Counted from the first letter of the stretch, positions 23,572 through 32,826 are shown. The stretch: DNA of 64,000 nucleotides from Bacteroidales bacterium (GCA_015060335.1 SUYR01000015.1:1-64000), one strand, 5' to 3'. Translations and numbers: made by a program. Notes: generated by a model not told the origin, from the sequence alone.

Positions 23572-26214
23572 GTTGTTTTTCAATGCATTAAGAGAAGCAG
23601 TAAGACTTTCAATCTTTGAAAGCGAATCCGACTCTTTTTTCCTCTCGACGGCTACTACCGCCTCTGGCGCATTAGCGACAAAACGTTCGTTAGAGAGCTT
23701 CTTACGCACGCTGTCGAGGAATTTACGCTGATAAGCGAGTTCTGTCTCAATCTTGGCAATCTCTTCTTCGACATTTACAAGACCCGTCAGAGGAACAAAC
23801 ATTTCAGATGTCCTTACCATAAATCTCTGAGCGGCAGAAAGGTCTCCGTCAGCCTCTCCTACACTTACATTCGCAAGCTTCACCACAACAGGAAGTACTT
23901 CAGAAGGGAAAGAGCCCTTGATCTTCAGGTCAAGAGTCTCACGAGGAGACAGACCTTTACTCTGGCGTAAATTTCTCACACCAGCCACTGCCTCGCATGC
24001 CATTTCAAATGAAGTGATGAATTCCACATCATAAGGCTTTGCCTGTGGATAACGCTGATTCATGATAGTCTCCCCTTCTGAACGCTGAGCCATATTCTGC
24101 CAAAGTTCCTCAGTAATAAACGGCATTATCGGATGGATCATCTTGAGAAGTGCATCGAAATATCCAAGTGTCGCATCATAGGTAACCTTGTCTATACCGG
24201 CGCCATAAGCAGGCTTGACGGCCTCAAGGTACCATGCGCAGAAATCGTCCCAGAAGAATTTGTATATTGTCATCAAAGCATCCGAGATACGGAATTTGCT
24301 GAAATGGTCTTCTACTGTCTCAATCACCTGGCTCAGCTTATTGTCAAACCATCTTACCGCCACTGATGAAGCTTCTGGCTGCTTAGCCTCGGCATCGACT
24401 GTCCACCCTGTCACGAGACGGAAGGCATTCCATACCTTATTATTGAAGTTTCTTCCCTGTTCGATCTGAGACTCGTCATAAAGAATATCATTTCCGGCAG
24501 AACTGCAGAGCAACATACCAAGGCGGACTGCATCAGCACCGTATTTTGCAATCAGTTCAAGCGGATCAGGAGAGTTACCAAGCGTCTTCGACATCTTGCG
24601 TCCCAACTTGTCGCGGACAATACCAGTAAGATATACATTTCTGAAAGGAACATCATTCATGAACTCGTTTCCTGCCATGATCATACGTGCCACCCAGAAG
24701 AAAAGGATGTCCGGACCTGTAACAAGGTCATTTGTAGGATAATAGTATGCAAGATCCTTGTTTGGCTCAGCCTCAGGATGACCTGCCTTATTGGTATCAA
24801 ATACGGAAATCGGCCAGAGCCATGACGAGAACCATGTATCGAGAACGTCTTCATCCTGACGAAGGTCAGAAGCTGAAAGCGCGGCATCGATCTTCTGAGC
24901 TTCAATCAGTGCCTTCTCAGGAGTTTCCGCTACTACCACCTGACCATCAGGAAGATAGTATGCCGGGATACGCTGTCCCCACCAAAGCTGGCGGGAGATA
25001 CACCAGTCGCGTACATTCTCCATCCAGTGGCGATATGTATTACGGTACTTGTCCGGTATAAGCTTCACAGCACCGCTCTCCACTGATTCAAGAGCGTCCT
25101 TTGCCAAAGCCTCCATCTTAAGGAACCACTGCATCGAAAGCCTTGGTTCAATAACCGCATTGGTCCTTTCAGAATATCCGATAGGAGATGTGTAATCCTC
25201 CATCTTTTCGAGATTTCCTGCTTCCTGAAGCATGCCGACGATCTTCTTCCTGGCATCGAAACGGTCCTCTCCGACAAGAATCTGAGCCTTTTCGTTAAGA
25301 CGTCCGTGATCGTCGATTATATCGAGAACAGGAAGATTGTGACGCATTCCTATCTCATAGTCATTTACATCGTGAGCAGGAGTAACCTTAAGACATCCTG
25401 TACCGAAATCCATAGCCACATAGCTGTCTTCGATAATAGGAATCTCCTTGTTAATCAAAGGAATAAGAACTTTTTTACCCTTAAGCCAATGATATCTCTC
25501 ATCCTCCGGATTGATACAGATTGCAGCATCCGCCATAATGGTTTCAGGACGTGTAGTAGCAATAATGATATAATCCGAAGTAGGATTGCCGTTGCCATCC
25601 GATATGAAATATCTCAGATGATAGAACTTGCTGACTGTATCCTTATGTACAACTTCTTCGTCACTCACAGCTGTAAGTCCTACAGGATCCCAGTTGACCA
25701 TCCTCACGCCTCTGTAGATATAACCCTTATTGTAGAAATAGACGAAAGTGCTGATGACAGCATCGCTCAATTCCGGATCCATCGTGAACTTCGTCCTGTC
25801 CCAATCGCATGACGCACCGAGCTTGCGAAGCTGATTAAGAATGATGCCACCATGCTTCTCTTTCCACTCCCAAGCGTGTTCCAAGAACTCTTCCCTTGTA
25901 AGATCTTCTTTTTTAATGCCCTCATTAGCAAGCTTTTGAACCACCTTATTTTCAGTAGCTATTGAAGCATGGTCAGTACCAGGCACCCAGCATGCATTCT
26001 TTCCATCCATTCTCGCCTTGCGAACAAGAACATCATTAAGTGTATTATTCAGGACATGACCCATATGAAGGATTCCTGTCACATTTGGTGGCGGGATCAC
26101 TATCGTATATGGTTCCCTCTCATCCGGTTCCGAGTGAAAAAAATTATTTTCAAGCCAATAGGCATACCATTTATCCTCCGTCAAGGCAGGATCGTACTTT
26201 GCTGGCAGTTCCAT
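23569..26214 (-). CDS. valS: valine--tRNA ligase
   Basis: This 881-residue class I synthetase has the HIGH motif as HMGH (50-53, in PPPNVTGILHMGHVLNNTL) and the KMSKS loop as KMSKT (540-544). The CP1 editing domain contains TTRPETIMADAA and GTGCLKVTPAHDVNDYEIG. An anticodon-binding domain and a C-terminal coiled coil (about 815-881, EEEIAKIETELAYQRKFLDS) complete the ValRS-specific plan. The last position of KMSKS is Thr rather than Ser, a tolerated change. A full promoter lies at 26284-26312. Confidence 0.96.
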   Translation of the reverse strand: MELPAKYDPALTEDKWYAYWLENNFFHSEPDEREPYTIVIPPPNVTGILHMGHVLNNTLNDVLVRKARMDGKNACWVPGTDHASIATENKVVQKLANEGIKKEDLTREEFLEHAWEWKEKHGGIILNQLRKLGASCDWDRTKFTMDPELSDAVISTFVYFYNKGYIYRGVRMVNWDPVGLTAVSDEEVVHKDTVSKFYHLRYFISDGNGNPTSDYIIIATTRPETIMADAAICINPEDERYHWLKGKKVLIPLINKEIPIIEDSYVAMDFGTGCLKVTPAHDVNDYEIGMRHNLPVLDIIDDHGRLNEKAQILVGEDRFDARKKIVGMLQEAGNLEKMEDYTSPIGYSERTNAVIEPRLSMQWFLKMEALAKDALESVESGAVKLIPDKYRNTYRHWMENVRDWCISRQLWWGQRIPAYYLPDGQVVVAETPEKALIEAQKIDAALSASDLRQDEDVLDTWFSSWLWPISVFDTNKAGHPEAEPNKDLAYYYPTNDLVTGPDILFFWVARMIMAGNEFMNDVPFRNVYLTGIVRDKLGRKMSKTLGNSPDPLELIAKYGADAVRLGMLLCSSAGNDILYDESQIEQGRNFNNKVWNAFRLVTGWTVDAEAKQPEASSVAVRWFDNKLSQVIETVEDHFSKFRISDALMTIYKFFWDDFCAWYLEAVKPAYGAGIDKVTYDATLGYFDALLKMIHPIMPFITEELWQNMAQRSEGETIMNQRYPQAKPYDVEFITSFEMACEAVAGVRNLRQSKGLSPRETLDLKIKGSFPSEVLPVVVKLANVSVGEADGDLSAAQRFMVRTSEMFVPLTGLVNVEEEIAKIETELAYQRKFLDSVRKKLSNERFVANAPEAVVAVERKKESDSLSKIESLTASLNALKNN

Positions 26215-26283
26215 AATCTATATCTTAATTCCGTTAAAAATCAAATGTACGACATCATGCTTTCTTAAAAGCACAATATCGTA

Positions 26284-26312
26284 CAAATATAAGAATTTTC
26301 GCCGACATTCAA
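26284..26312 (-). promoter_or_regulatory. valS promoter
   Basis: On the minus strand, TTG (26310-26312) and TATATTTG (26284-26291) are separated by 18 bp. The roughly 60-nt leader contains GTACGA/TCGTAC arms that could pair. No T-box features are visible. Confidence 0.6.
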
Positions 26313-26342
26313 TCGAAATGCGGCATAAGTTGACCTAAATAA

Positions 26343-27242
26343 TCATGCGCGGAGCTTGAGACCGGCAAATATTGTATCCGGCTTAAAGGCAAATACAGAA
26401 GCCATTTCTCCGGACATACAGAAACCGCACTGGTTACACTTGTCCGTACCATTACCTACACACAAGCCTCTGCTACCATCGGGATAAATAAAGTTAGTCA
26501 CCCAGCATCTTTTCTCAAACTTATTGGTTTTCATCAGCTTAAGACCTGACTTAGAGTTCATTATAGGATAGCCTTTCTTCTTATACTCCAGCACTTTGTC
26601 GATAATTTCCGCACGTTTATCCAGATCTAAAGCCAGATACTCTGTTCCCTCAAAAGGAGTATGGAAATTGATGGATATCTGCTCAATAGCTGGATTATTC
26701 TTAGCATACTCGATTGTATTATAGACATCCGTATAATTAAGTGTATTAACTACCATGTTGACACTCAGATGCTTGTGACCACATTCAGCAATATTCTTTT
26801 CCAGTTTTGCAAAAGTGCCCTTGCCTCTGACTTCCTCATGAAAATGTCCTGTACCATCCAGGCTCACCCAGATAGAGTCTGCCTTGCTTCCTGCAAAAGG
26901 CAGCTGGGCATTTGTAGTAATGGTACATGAGAAGAAACCTATTTCCTTTGCAAGGTCAATCAGATCGTTGATACGTTTGTCGCCATCCTTCCAAATCGTA
27001 ACTTCACCTCCCTCAAAATCCACAAATCTCGATCCGAGATCATAAGAATACTGAAGATGCTCACGAACCTGTTCGTAAGTCATATTATGCGGATTCTTCA
27101 GCTCATATACGCTACAGTGCCTGCACCTGAGATTACATATGTCAGAGATGAACAGAACTGTCTGCAAAGGAGCACGACGTCCGAAAAAACGAGCCCTCAG
27201 AAACCACCAGCCCAGATAAAACAACTTCTTCATATTATCCAA
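26343..27242 (-). CDS. radical SAM protein with C-terminal cysteine cluster
   Basis: The protein has 299 residues. The radical SAM [4Fe-4S] motif is CNLRCRHC (Cys36, Cys40, Cys43). FEGGEVTIWKDG is the GGE-like SAM-binding strand, and SIWVSLDGTGHFHEEVRGKG follows the usual beta/alpha barrel order. Five further Cys (246, 261, 269, 272, 275, in CWVTNF, GLCVG and CNQCGFC) suggest an auxiliary cluster of SPASM/twitch type. A hydrophobic N-terminal stretch (LFYLGWWFLRARFF) may touch the membrane. The gene overlaps the upstream UbiA-type prenyltransferase by 8 bp, so it probably modifies that enzyme's isoprenoid product or acts in the same pathway. Substrate unknown; ATG 27233 is an alternative start. 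Confidence 0.75.
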   Translation of the reverse strand: MDNMKKLFYLGWWFLRARFFGRRAPLQTVLFISDICNLRCRHCSVYELKNPHNMTYEQVREHLQYSYDLGSRFVDFEGGEVTIWKDGDKRINDLIDLAKEIGFFSCTITTNAQLPFAGSKADSIWVSLDGTGHFHEEVRGKGTFAKLEKNIAECGHKHLSVNMVVNTLNYTDVYNTIEYAKNNPAIEQISINFHTPFEGTEYLALDLDKRAEIIDKVLEYKKKGYPIMNSKSGLKLMKTNKFEKRCWVTNFIYPDGSRGLCVGNGTDKCNQCGFCMSGEMASVFAFKPDTIFAGLKLRA

Positions 27243-28227
27243 ATATCAAATTCACTACTATAATCAATAGGCAGAACATCATTACAATGTTTCTTGCTGT
27301 AAGCCAACGTAAAAGGAACCAGTCGATGCCTGCCTTTCTGTATCCGTCGAAATCCCCCATCGGTCCCATCCATGGTTTCGGTTCTGTCTTCACCTCTCTT
27401 TCATGGACAAAATCGTTAAGGGAACCGACAAGCCATACAGAGACAGGAGAAACAAGAAGCACAGCAAGATATGCCGGATGCAGCTGCCCGAGTATGACTC
27501 CTGTCACCACCATAAGATATGGCAGGAGATTCATCAAAGCAGACAAAGCGATCTGTCCAGAGGGAGTCTTCATCAGATGTGCCATTGTCTTCTTGCCCAT
27601 TTTCGCATCAGGGACAGAATCCAGAACAGAATGTGAATAGACAATATTCGTAACCAGAAGTCCAACCGCGATGGACAGCCATGTTATCTTCCAGTCCAGA
27701 CCACCAGTAATCGCATAATACACACCAGACATCATCAAAGGGCCGAACATAAGAAATATCACGAGTTCCCCAAGACCTCTATATCCCAGTTTCAGCGGTC
27801 CTCCTGAATATGAGACGCCAAGAACAAGAGCTACGGCTACCCAGCCTAAGATCATCCATCCCCGCTGGACAAGAATTATGACACCCATCAATGCTGCAAC
27901 TGAAAGGAAAGACAGAATTGCAATCACAAGTTGACGTGAAGTAGCTTCTCCTGAAGTCAGATAAGGATATTTGTGCATACGACCTCTGAAGCCCTCGTGC
28001 ACGACTTTTACACGGGTCTCTGCAGATCCGTTCCTATAGTCAAACCAGTCATCGAGAAGATTGAGTGACAGATGAAGGAACATCACACCTATAACAGAAG
28101 CAATCGCACATATCCATGAAAACTCCTGACTGCCATATGACAGTGCAACTGCAGTAAGCGCAGGAAGAAGGCTCTGAGGCAAGGATATCGGTCGTGCGTT
28201 ATTGAACCAGAATTTGAATTTATTCAT
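27235..28227 (-). CDS. UbiA-superfamily prenyltransferase, MenA-like
   Basis: This 330-residue integral membrane protein has about nine helices. The first Asp-rich motif is NLLDDWFDYRNG (Asp59, Asp60, Asp63) and the second is DSVPDAKMGKK (Asp203, Asp207). Both bind the Mg2+-prenyl diphosphate. The N-terminus FWFNNARPISLPQS and the loop YSGGPLKLGYRGLGE resemble MenA, which prenylates dihydroxynaphthoate for menaquinone. The overlapping radical SAM gene is not part of the standard menaquinone route, so a different aromatic acceptor or later tailoring is possible. A -7 box (minus-strand TATATTTG) lies at 28249-28256. Confidence 0.8.
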   Translation of the reverse strand: MNKFKFWFNNARPISLPQSLLPALTAVALSYGSQEFSWICAIASVIGVMFLHLSLNLLDDWFDYRNGSAETRVKVVHEGFRGRMHKYPYLTSGEATSRQLVIAILSFLSVAALMGVIILVQRGWMILGWVAVALVLGVSYSGGPLKLGYRGLGELVIFLMFGPLMMSGVYYAITGGLDWKITWLSIAVGLLVTNIVYSHSVLDSVPDAKMGKKTMAHLMKTPSGQIALSALMNLLPYLMVVTGVILGQLHPAYLAVLLVSPVSVWLVGSLNDFVHEREVKTEPKPWMGPMGDFDGYRKAGIDWFLLRWLTARNIVMMFCLLIIVVNLIFG

Positions 28228-28248
28228 CTACATTTGTTTATGAAGATG

Positions 28249-28278
28249 CAAATATACTGTTATTTTTCATTAAATTTG
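28249..28278. promoter_or_regulatory. divergent -7 boxes for the UbiA and DUF3467 genes
   Basis: CAAATATA (28249-28256, TATATTTG on the minus strand) and TAAATTTG (28271-28278, plus strand) stand back to back in a 104-bp gap. No strong -33 element was found for either. Confidence 0.55.
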
Positions 28279-28331
28279 CATGACAAGCGCATTCATAAGC
28301 GTTATGAAGACTAATAATAAAACTATATACA

Positions 28332-28640
28332 ATGGCAAACGAGAAAGAATTCAGCATCGAACTGAAACCGGATGTGGCCAAGGGCTCATATTCCAATCTT
28401 GCGATTATCACTCATTCACACAGCGAGTTCATCATTGATTTCGCCACTATGCTTCCCGGACTTCCCAAACCAGAAGTCAGCAACCGGATCATAATGACAC
28501 CAGAGCATGCAAAAAGGCTGTTTCTTGCTCTCCAGGACAACATCAACAAATATGAGACACAGAATGGTCAGATTGCCATAGGAGGTGAACAGAAAGCTAC
28601 ATTCCCTATGGGAGGATTCGGAGGAGGAGCAAAATCATAA
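28332..28640 (+). CDS. DUF3467-family protein
   Basis: This 102-residue small soluble protein has the DUF3467 pattern: GSYSNLAIITHSHSEFIIDF, then DFATMLPGLPKPEVSNRIIM, then MTPEHAKRLFLALQDNINKY. The tail is Gly-rich (MGGFGGGAKS). The family is widespread in Bacteroidota and has no assigned function. The gene starts a probable operon with the KdsC-like phosphatase 6 bp downstream. Confidence 0.85.
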   Translation: MANEKEFSIELKPDVAKGSYSNLAIITHSHSEFIIDFATMLPGLPKPEVSNRIIMTPEHAKRLFLALQDNINKYETQNGQIAIGGEQKATFPMGGFGGGAKS

Positions 28641-28646
28641 TCTGGC

Positions 28647-29174
28647 ATGGAGACTAAATTGAAGAAAATCAAGGCATTTGTCTTTGATGTTGATGGAGTA
28701 CTGACGGATGGCGGTCTCTTTGCAGACCTGAACGGAGAATTCTACAGGACGTTTGACTCCAAGGACGGATTCGCCTTGAGGATGGCAATTATGCATGGAT
28801 ATCATCTTGGAATCATTACAGGAGGCAGGTCTGAAAGTATAAAGATGAGATTTCAGGCCTGTGGTATCAACCCTCAGGATGTGTATCTTGGCTCACGTAA
28901 CAAGATTGAAGACTTTGAGGATTTCTGTAACAGGCATGGCTTGATAGCAGAGGAAGTGATGTATTTCGGAGACGACCTGCCGGATGCTCCGGTAATATTA
29001 GCCTGCGGATGCGGAGTCACTCCATCTGATGCAGTCGATGAGGTCAAGGAGATAGCAGATCTGGTAAGCACAAGACCGGGAGGCAAGGGATGCGCCAGAG
29101 AATGCATTGAAATGGTAATGAAACTGCATGGAGAATGGAAACTTGACGTGCAGGATTACAAGAAAAAATTCTGA
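28647..29174 (+). CDS. KdsC-like HAD phosphatase (KDO-8-phosphate phosphatase)
   Basis: The 175-residue cap-less HAD hydrolase has motif I DVDGVLTDGGLF with the nucleophile and acid/base Asp pair, FDSKDGFALRMAIMHGYHLG, motif II GIITGGRSESI, and motif III/IV YFGDDLPDAPVILACG. Length and motifs match KdsC, which makes KDO for lipopolysaccharide. NeuA-type or other sugar-phosphate phosphatases are close relatives, so the KDO assignment is probable, not certain. A hairpin terminator follows at 29250-29279. Confidence 0.85.
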   Translation: METKLKKIKAFVFDVDGVLTDGGLFADLNGEFYRTFDSKDGFALRMAIMHGYHLGIITGGRSESIKMRFQACGINPQDVYLGSRNKIEDFEDFCNRHGLIAEEVMYFGDDLPDAPVILACGCGVTPSDAVDEVKEIADLVSTRPGGKGCARECIEMVMKLHGEWKLDVQDYKKKF

Positions 29175-29249
29175 TTTTCTACCACACAGCCAGGATATTT
29201 CGCCACAGAATCACAGATTTCACTACATACTTTCGATTTTTACGACATT

Positions 29250-29279
29250 GCCGCCTGCCTTTCGCAGACGGCATTTTTA
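29250..29279 (+). terminator. terminator after the KdsC-like gene
   Basis: GCCGCCTGC (29250-29258) pairs with GCAGACGGC (29264-29272) with one mismatch, and ATTTTTAT follows. It lies 76 bp after the stop codon. Confidence 0.65.
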
Positions 29280-29319
29280 TTGAGATAATTTTGCAGATCT
29301 GAAATTAATGTATGTAGTT

Positions 29320-30153
29320 ATGAAATTTAGAAACGCAAACGTGCTCATTACCGGAGGAGCATCAGGAATCGGCAGGATAATGGGTAGAATGGCTTTGGAA
29401 AAAGGAGCTTCAAATCTTATAATCTGGGATATCAATCCGATCAACATAGAATCGACCAAAAAGGAACTGGGCAAGCTTGGCAAGGTCTGGGGATATATTG
29501 TGGACGTATCCGACAACAAGAAAGTGAACGAGACCTATGTAAGGACCGTAAATGAATGTGGAGATATTGACATACTGATCAACAGCGCAGGCATCATTAC
29601 AAGCAACAAGACTTTTGACAATCAGACAGAGGATGAAATTGTAAGAACGATGAAAATCAATACGATTGCACCTATGTTTGTAGCTCGCGCAGTACTTCCT
29701 GACATGCTGAAGAGAAACAGAGGGCATATCTGCACAATAGCATCTGCCGGAGGTATGCTTTCAAATCCTAAAATGTCAGTTTACGCAGCAAGCAAATGGG
29801 GAGTTATAGGCTGGTCAGACTCAGTCAGAATAGAATTGCAGGATATGAAAAGCAATGTACATGTCACTACAATCGCTCCATATTATATAAATACAGGCAT
29901 GTTCGATGGTGTAAAATCACGAATCATCCCTATATTGAAGCCAGAATATGTATCGAGAAAAGTCATCCGAGCAATAGAAAGGAACAAGATATTCAAAGGA
30001 ATACCGTTCGGCTTCCATTTCATAAGATTCTGGCAGACAGTACTCCCCACAAGGGTATTCGACTTCTTCTTCGGCCAGGTCTTCGGCATTTATCACACTA
30101 TGGACAATTTCACAGGGAGAAAAGCGGAGAAGCCTGCCGCAAAAGCATCCTGA
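29320..30153 (+). CDS. short-chain dehydrogenase/reductase
   Basis: The protein has about 277 residues. The NAD(P)-binding motif is TGGASGIG; DILINSAG follows; and the catalytic region is IASAGGMLSNPKMSVYAASK, with Ser, Tyr and Lys in normal spacing. The C-terminal extension with hydrophobic, aromatic stretches (FHFIRFWQTVLPTRVFDFFF) resembles membrane-associated SDRs that act on retinoids, sterols or fatty alcohols. I start at ATG 29320 because the -7 box TAATTTTG (29286-29293) leaves almost no leader for the upstream ATG at 29308. It is followed 52 bp later by an aldehyde dehydrogenase, suggesting an alcohol-aldehyde-acid sequence. Confidence 0.85.
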   Translation: MKFRNANVLITGGASGIGRIMGRMALEKGASNLIIWDINPINIESTKKELGKLGKVWGYIVDVSDNKKVNETYVRTVNECGDIDILINSAGIITSNKTFDNQTEDEIVRTMKINTIAPMFVARAVLPDMLKRNRGHICTIASAGGMLSNPKMSVYAASKWGVIGWSDSVRIELQDMKSNVHVTTIAPYYINTGMFDGVKSRIIPILKPEYVSRKVIRAIERNKIFKGIPFGFHFIRFWQTVLPTRVFDFFFGQVFGIYHTMDNFTGRKAEKPAAKAS

Positions 30154-30205
30154 ATTGATGAAATTGTGTAATTTTGCATAATGAACAATGATAAAGAATG
30201 AGACT

Positions 30206-31582
30206 ATGCCTAAGGACAAGATCATATCCATAAGGGACGCCCAGAAAGATTTTTTCAGGAGCGGAGCCACCCTTGATATAGAATTCCGCAAATCTATGTT
30301 GAAAAAGATGGCTTCTGCAATGGACAAATGGGAAAAAGCGCTTACGGACGCACTATGGAAAGACCTGCACAAATCTTACGAAGAAGCATACCTTACAGAG
30401 ATAAGCATAGTGAAGGGAGAGATCCGTAATCACATCAGGAATATAGACAGATGGGCCAGACGCAGAAAGGCATCTTCGCCACTGAAGCTCTTTCCTTCAC
30501 GTAGTTATGTCGTAAAGGAACCACTTGGAAACTCACTTATCATATCTCCATGGAACTATCCTGTACAACTGCTTCTGAATCCGCTGGTCGGAGCCATTTC
30601 AGCAGGATGTACTGCTGTCCTTAAACCATCTCCATATGTACCGACAGTATCCCAGGTCATCGAGGATATGATTTCAGAGACATTTGCACCAGAATACATC
30701 ACCACAATACAAGGTCATAGAGACGTAAACACCGCTCTGCTTGAGCAGAGGTGGGATATTATATTCTTCACAGGCAGCCCGGCTTTGGCTAAAACCGTAA
30801 TGGCAGCAGCTGCCAGATATCTGACTCCTGTGGTGCTTGAGCTCGGAGGAAAAAGTCCGTGCATAATCGACAAGACTGCAGACATAGCTGTAACAGCCAA
30901 GAGGATAGCATGGGGAAAGACCCTGAACAGCGGACAGACATGCATAGCTCCAGATTATATCCTTATACACGAAGATGTGAAGAATGAATTTGTCCGGGCA
31001 TTTGCAGAAGAGGTCAGAAATCTGCACGGTAAGGATATAAAGGCAGATAAGCACTATGTCAGAATGGTAAACGACAAGGCATTTGAAAGAGTGACAGGCT
31101 ACTTCAAGGATGGAGACATTATCTACGGAGGCGCCACCGATGCATCACAGCGCTTCATCGAGCCGACTCTGATTGAGAATGCAGATCTTGACTCCCCTAT
31201 CATGACAGAAGAGATCTTCGGTCCTGTATTCCCTGTCATCACTCTGAAAGGCGATGATTTCAAAGAGCAGGTAATTGATTTCGTGACATCCCGAGAAAAG
31301 CCTCTCGCGTTCTATTATTTTGGAAAAGAGTCTGACGGATGGGATATCATACATAGGACATCATCTGGAGGAGGCTGCATCAATGACGTGATCATGCATA
31401 TCGCCAACGAAAATGTCCCATTCGGAGGAGTAGGAAACTCAGGAATGGGACGATATCACGACAAAGACAGCTTCGAGGCATTCAGTCATACCAGATCGGT
31501 GATTGCTACCGGTACATGGATAGACCTGCCTTTCAGATATATGCCTTACAATATGTTCAAACTGGTAAAGAAACTCCTCTGA
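30206..31582 (+). CDS. aldehyde dehydrogenase, class 3 (fatty-aldehyde type)
   Basis: The protein has about 458 residues. It shows ISPWNYPVQLLLNPLVGAIS, FFTGSPALAKTVMAAAA, the general base Glu in VLELGGKSP, the nucleophilic Cys in NSGQTCIAPDY and the C-terminal NVPFGGVGNSGMGRYHD. The short N-terminus and overall length match class 3 ALDH enzymes that oxidise medium- and long-chain aldehydes. The C-terminus (FRYMPYNMFKLVKKLL) is amphipathic, as in membrane-associated members. A -7 box TAATTTTG at 30169-30176 makes ATG 30206 the likely start, with 30188 as alternative. Pairing with the SDR suggests lipid-alcohol oxidation. Confidence 0.9.
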   Translation: MPKDKIISIRDAQKDFFRSGATLDIEFRKSMLKKMASAMDKWEKALTDALWKDLHKSYEEAYLTEISIVKGEIRNHIRNIDRWARRRKASSPLKLFPSRSYVVKEPLGNSLIISPWNYPVQLLLNPLVGAISAGCTAVLKPSPYVPTVSQVIEDMISETFAPEYITTIQGHRDVNTALLEQRWDIIFFTGSPALAKTVMAAAARYLTPVVLELGGKSPCIIDKTADIAVTAKRIAWGKTLNSGQTCIAPDYILIHEDVKNEFVRAFAEEVRNLHGKDIKADKHYVRMVNDKAFERVTGYFKDGDIIYGGATDASQRFIEPTLIENADLDSPIMTEEIFGPVFPVITLKGDDFKEQVIDFVTSREKPLAFYYFGKESDGWDIIHRTSSGGGCINDVIMHIANENVPFGGVGNSGMGRYHDKDSFEAFSHTRSVIATGTWIDLPFRYMPYNMFKLVKKLL

Positions 31583-31591
31583 TAGAGGCAA

Positions 31592-32734
31592 TCAGTTCGT
31601 TCTGGACCTTTTTGAAACAACAGTCCTGCCGGGAGACTTTTTAAGTATTTTCTTCAAAAGTCTCTCGTATGCGTCTGCATAGGCAGTCATGCCATAATCC
31701 GACATATGGATACCTTCTACTGTCATCTCCGCCTGCATTCCTATATCTTCATATCTGAGTCGGTACATCCCGTCGATTCCCTCATCAAGAAGCTGCCTAT
31801 ATGCGGCTTCAAGGGACTCCAAAGCATGTTTTTCTTCTTCTCTCGCCTTCTTGACTGCCTTTCCATGCGGATAACCGCAGTGATCCGTCAGTACTATCGG
31901 TGTATCCGGTCTTTTCTCCCTTAATCTTCTCACCGCCTTGACCAATGTATCCTGCAATGCTGGGGCCGGAACAGTAAACAGATTAGGCATACCATCAAAG
32001 ATATATACGGCGGCATCAACTTCTGCAAGAATATCTATAACTTCCTTTTCCATCATGCAGTTGCCTGAAAATCCAAGATTCACCACTGTCCTGTCAAGTC
32101 TGCGCTGAAGAATATTAGTCCAGGCCATCGCAGGACGTGAAGCGCAGGCTCCCTGACATATGGATGTTCCGTATGCCACAACAGGTCGGGACTGAGACGG
32201 AGTCTCAAAGCGGAACTTTGCTCCTTCATCTACTCCTATTTCAAGAAAGGAAACTTCATTGTACAGTGGAAGATAAAGGGTATAACTGTGATATCTGTCA
32301 TCCGAATTTTCCAGCTCAATCGGACCATAGGTATATACACAAGTATCCTTGAACGAGTAATTTGCCTTCAGCCAAACCTCTTTTCCGTCCTTATCACGGG
32401 TGTACAGATCCATGCCGGACACACCCGTTGCCGGCATATGAGCCATGGAATGTCCTCGACTAAGAGTATATTTGACCTTTATAGTCCTTGAATCTGTACT
32501 GAAACAGATAGTCTCACCTGCAGACATCTTGCTCAGATTCCATACCCTACTCCTGATAGAGTCCTTGAACCTTACAGGAAGCCTGTGATAGATGCACTCC
32601 CTCTGCTCAGAAGGTAGAATCTGACCTTGCATAACATTAAATCCGGCTTTCTCAGGATTGTACCATTCAAGCTGCTGAGCCTGGCATAGCACTGATATCA
32701 GGATTGCCGATAAAATCAATAAATACTTTTTCAT
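31592..32734 (-). CDS. secreted SGNH hydrolase with N-terminal GxDLY domain
   Basis: The protein has 380 residues. After a signal peptide (1-19), a beta-rich domain contains GMDLYTRD, the hallmark of the GxDLY domain that precedes Lipase_GDSL_3 in Bacteroidota. The SGNH domain has block I VAYGTSICQGACASRP (nucleophile Ser), GFSGNCMMEKE (block II/III Gly and Asn) and EGIHMSDYG near the C-terminus (catalytic His). The residue three before that His is Glu where the family normally has Asp. Such enzymes usually remove acetyl groups from polysaccharides; the substrate is unknown. A -7 box lies at 32757-32764 (minus strand). Confidence 0.82.
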   Translation of the reverse strand: MKKYLLILSAILISVLCQAQQLEWYNPEKAGFNVMQGQILPSEQRECIYHRLPVRFKDSIRSRVWNLSKMSAGETICFSTDSRTIKVKYTLSRGHSMAHMPATGVSGMDLYTRDKDGKEVWLKANYSFKDTCVYTYGPIELENSDDRYHSYTLYLPLYNEVSFLEIGVDEGAKFRFETPSQSRPVVAYGTSICQGACASRPAMAWTNILQRRLDRTVVNLGFSGNCMMEKEVIDILAEVDAAVYIFDGMPNLFTVPAPALQDTLVKAVRRLREKRPDTPIVLTDHCGYPHGKAVKKAREEEKHALESLEAAYRQLLDEGIDGMYRLRYEDIGMQAEMTVEGIHMSDYGMTAYADAYERLLKKILKKSPGRTVVSKRSRTN

Positions 32735-32756
32735 CTGTATTTCAATTTTAGGAAGA

Positions 32757-32805
32757 CAAATTTAATATTTATCGGAGACAACTGATAGAAAATTCACTAA
32801 ATTTG
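32757..32805. promoter_or_regulatory. divergent -7 boxes for the SGNH hydrolase and Maf genes
   Basis: CAAATTTA (32757-32764, minus-strand TAAATTTG) and TAAATTTG (32798-32805, plus strand). The plus-strand box overlaps an in-frame TTG at 32803, which excludes that codon as the Maf start. Confidence 0.6.
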
Positions 32806-32826
32806 TCTCCCTCAATTATAAATGAC

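Noticed and set aside
26215..26342. T-box or other tRNA-sensing leader before valS
   Set aside because: The leader is only about 60 nt and lacks the T-box sequence and antiterminator.
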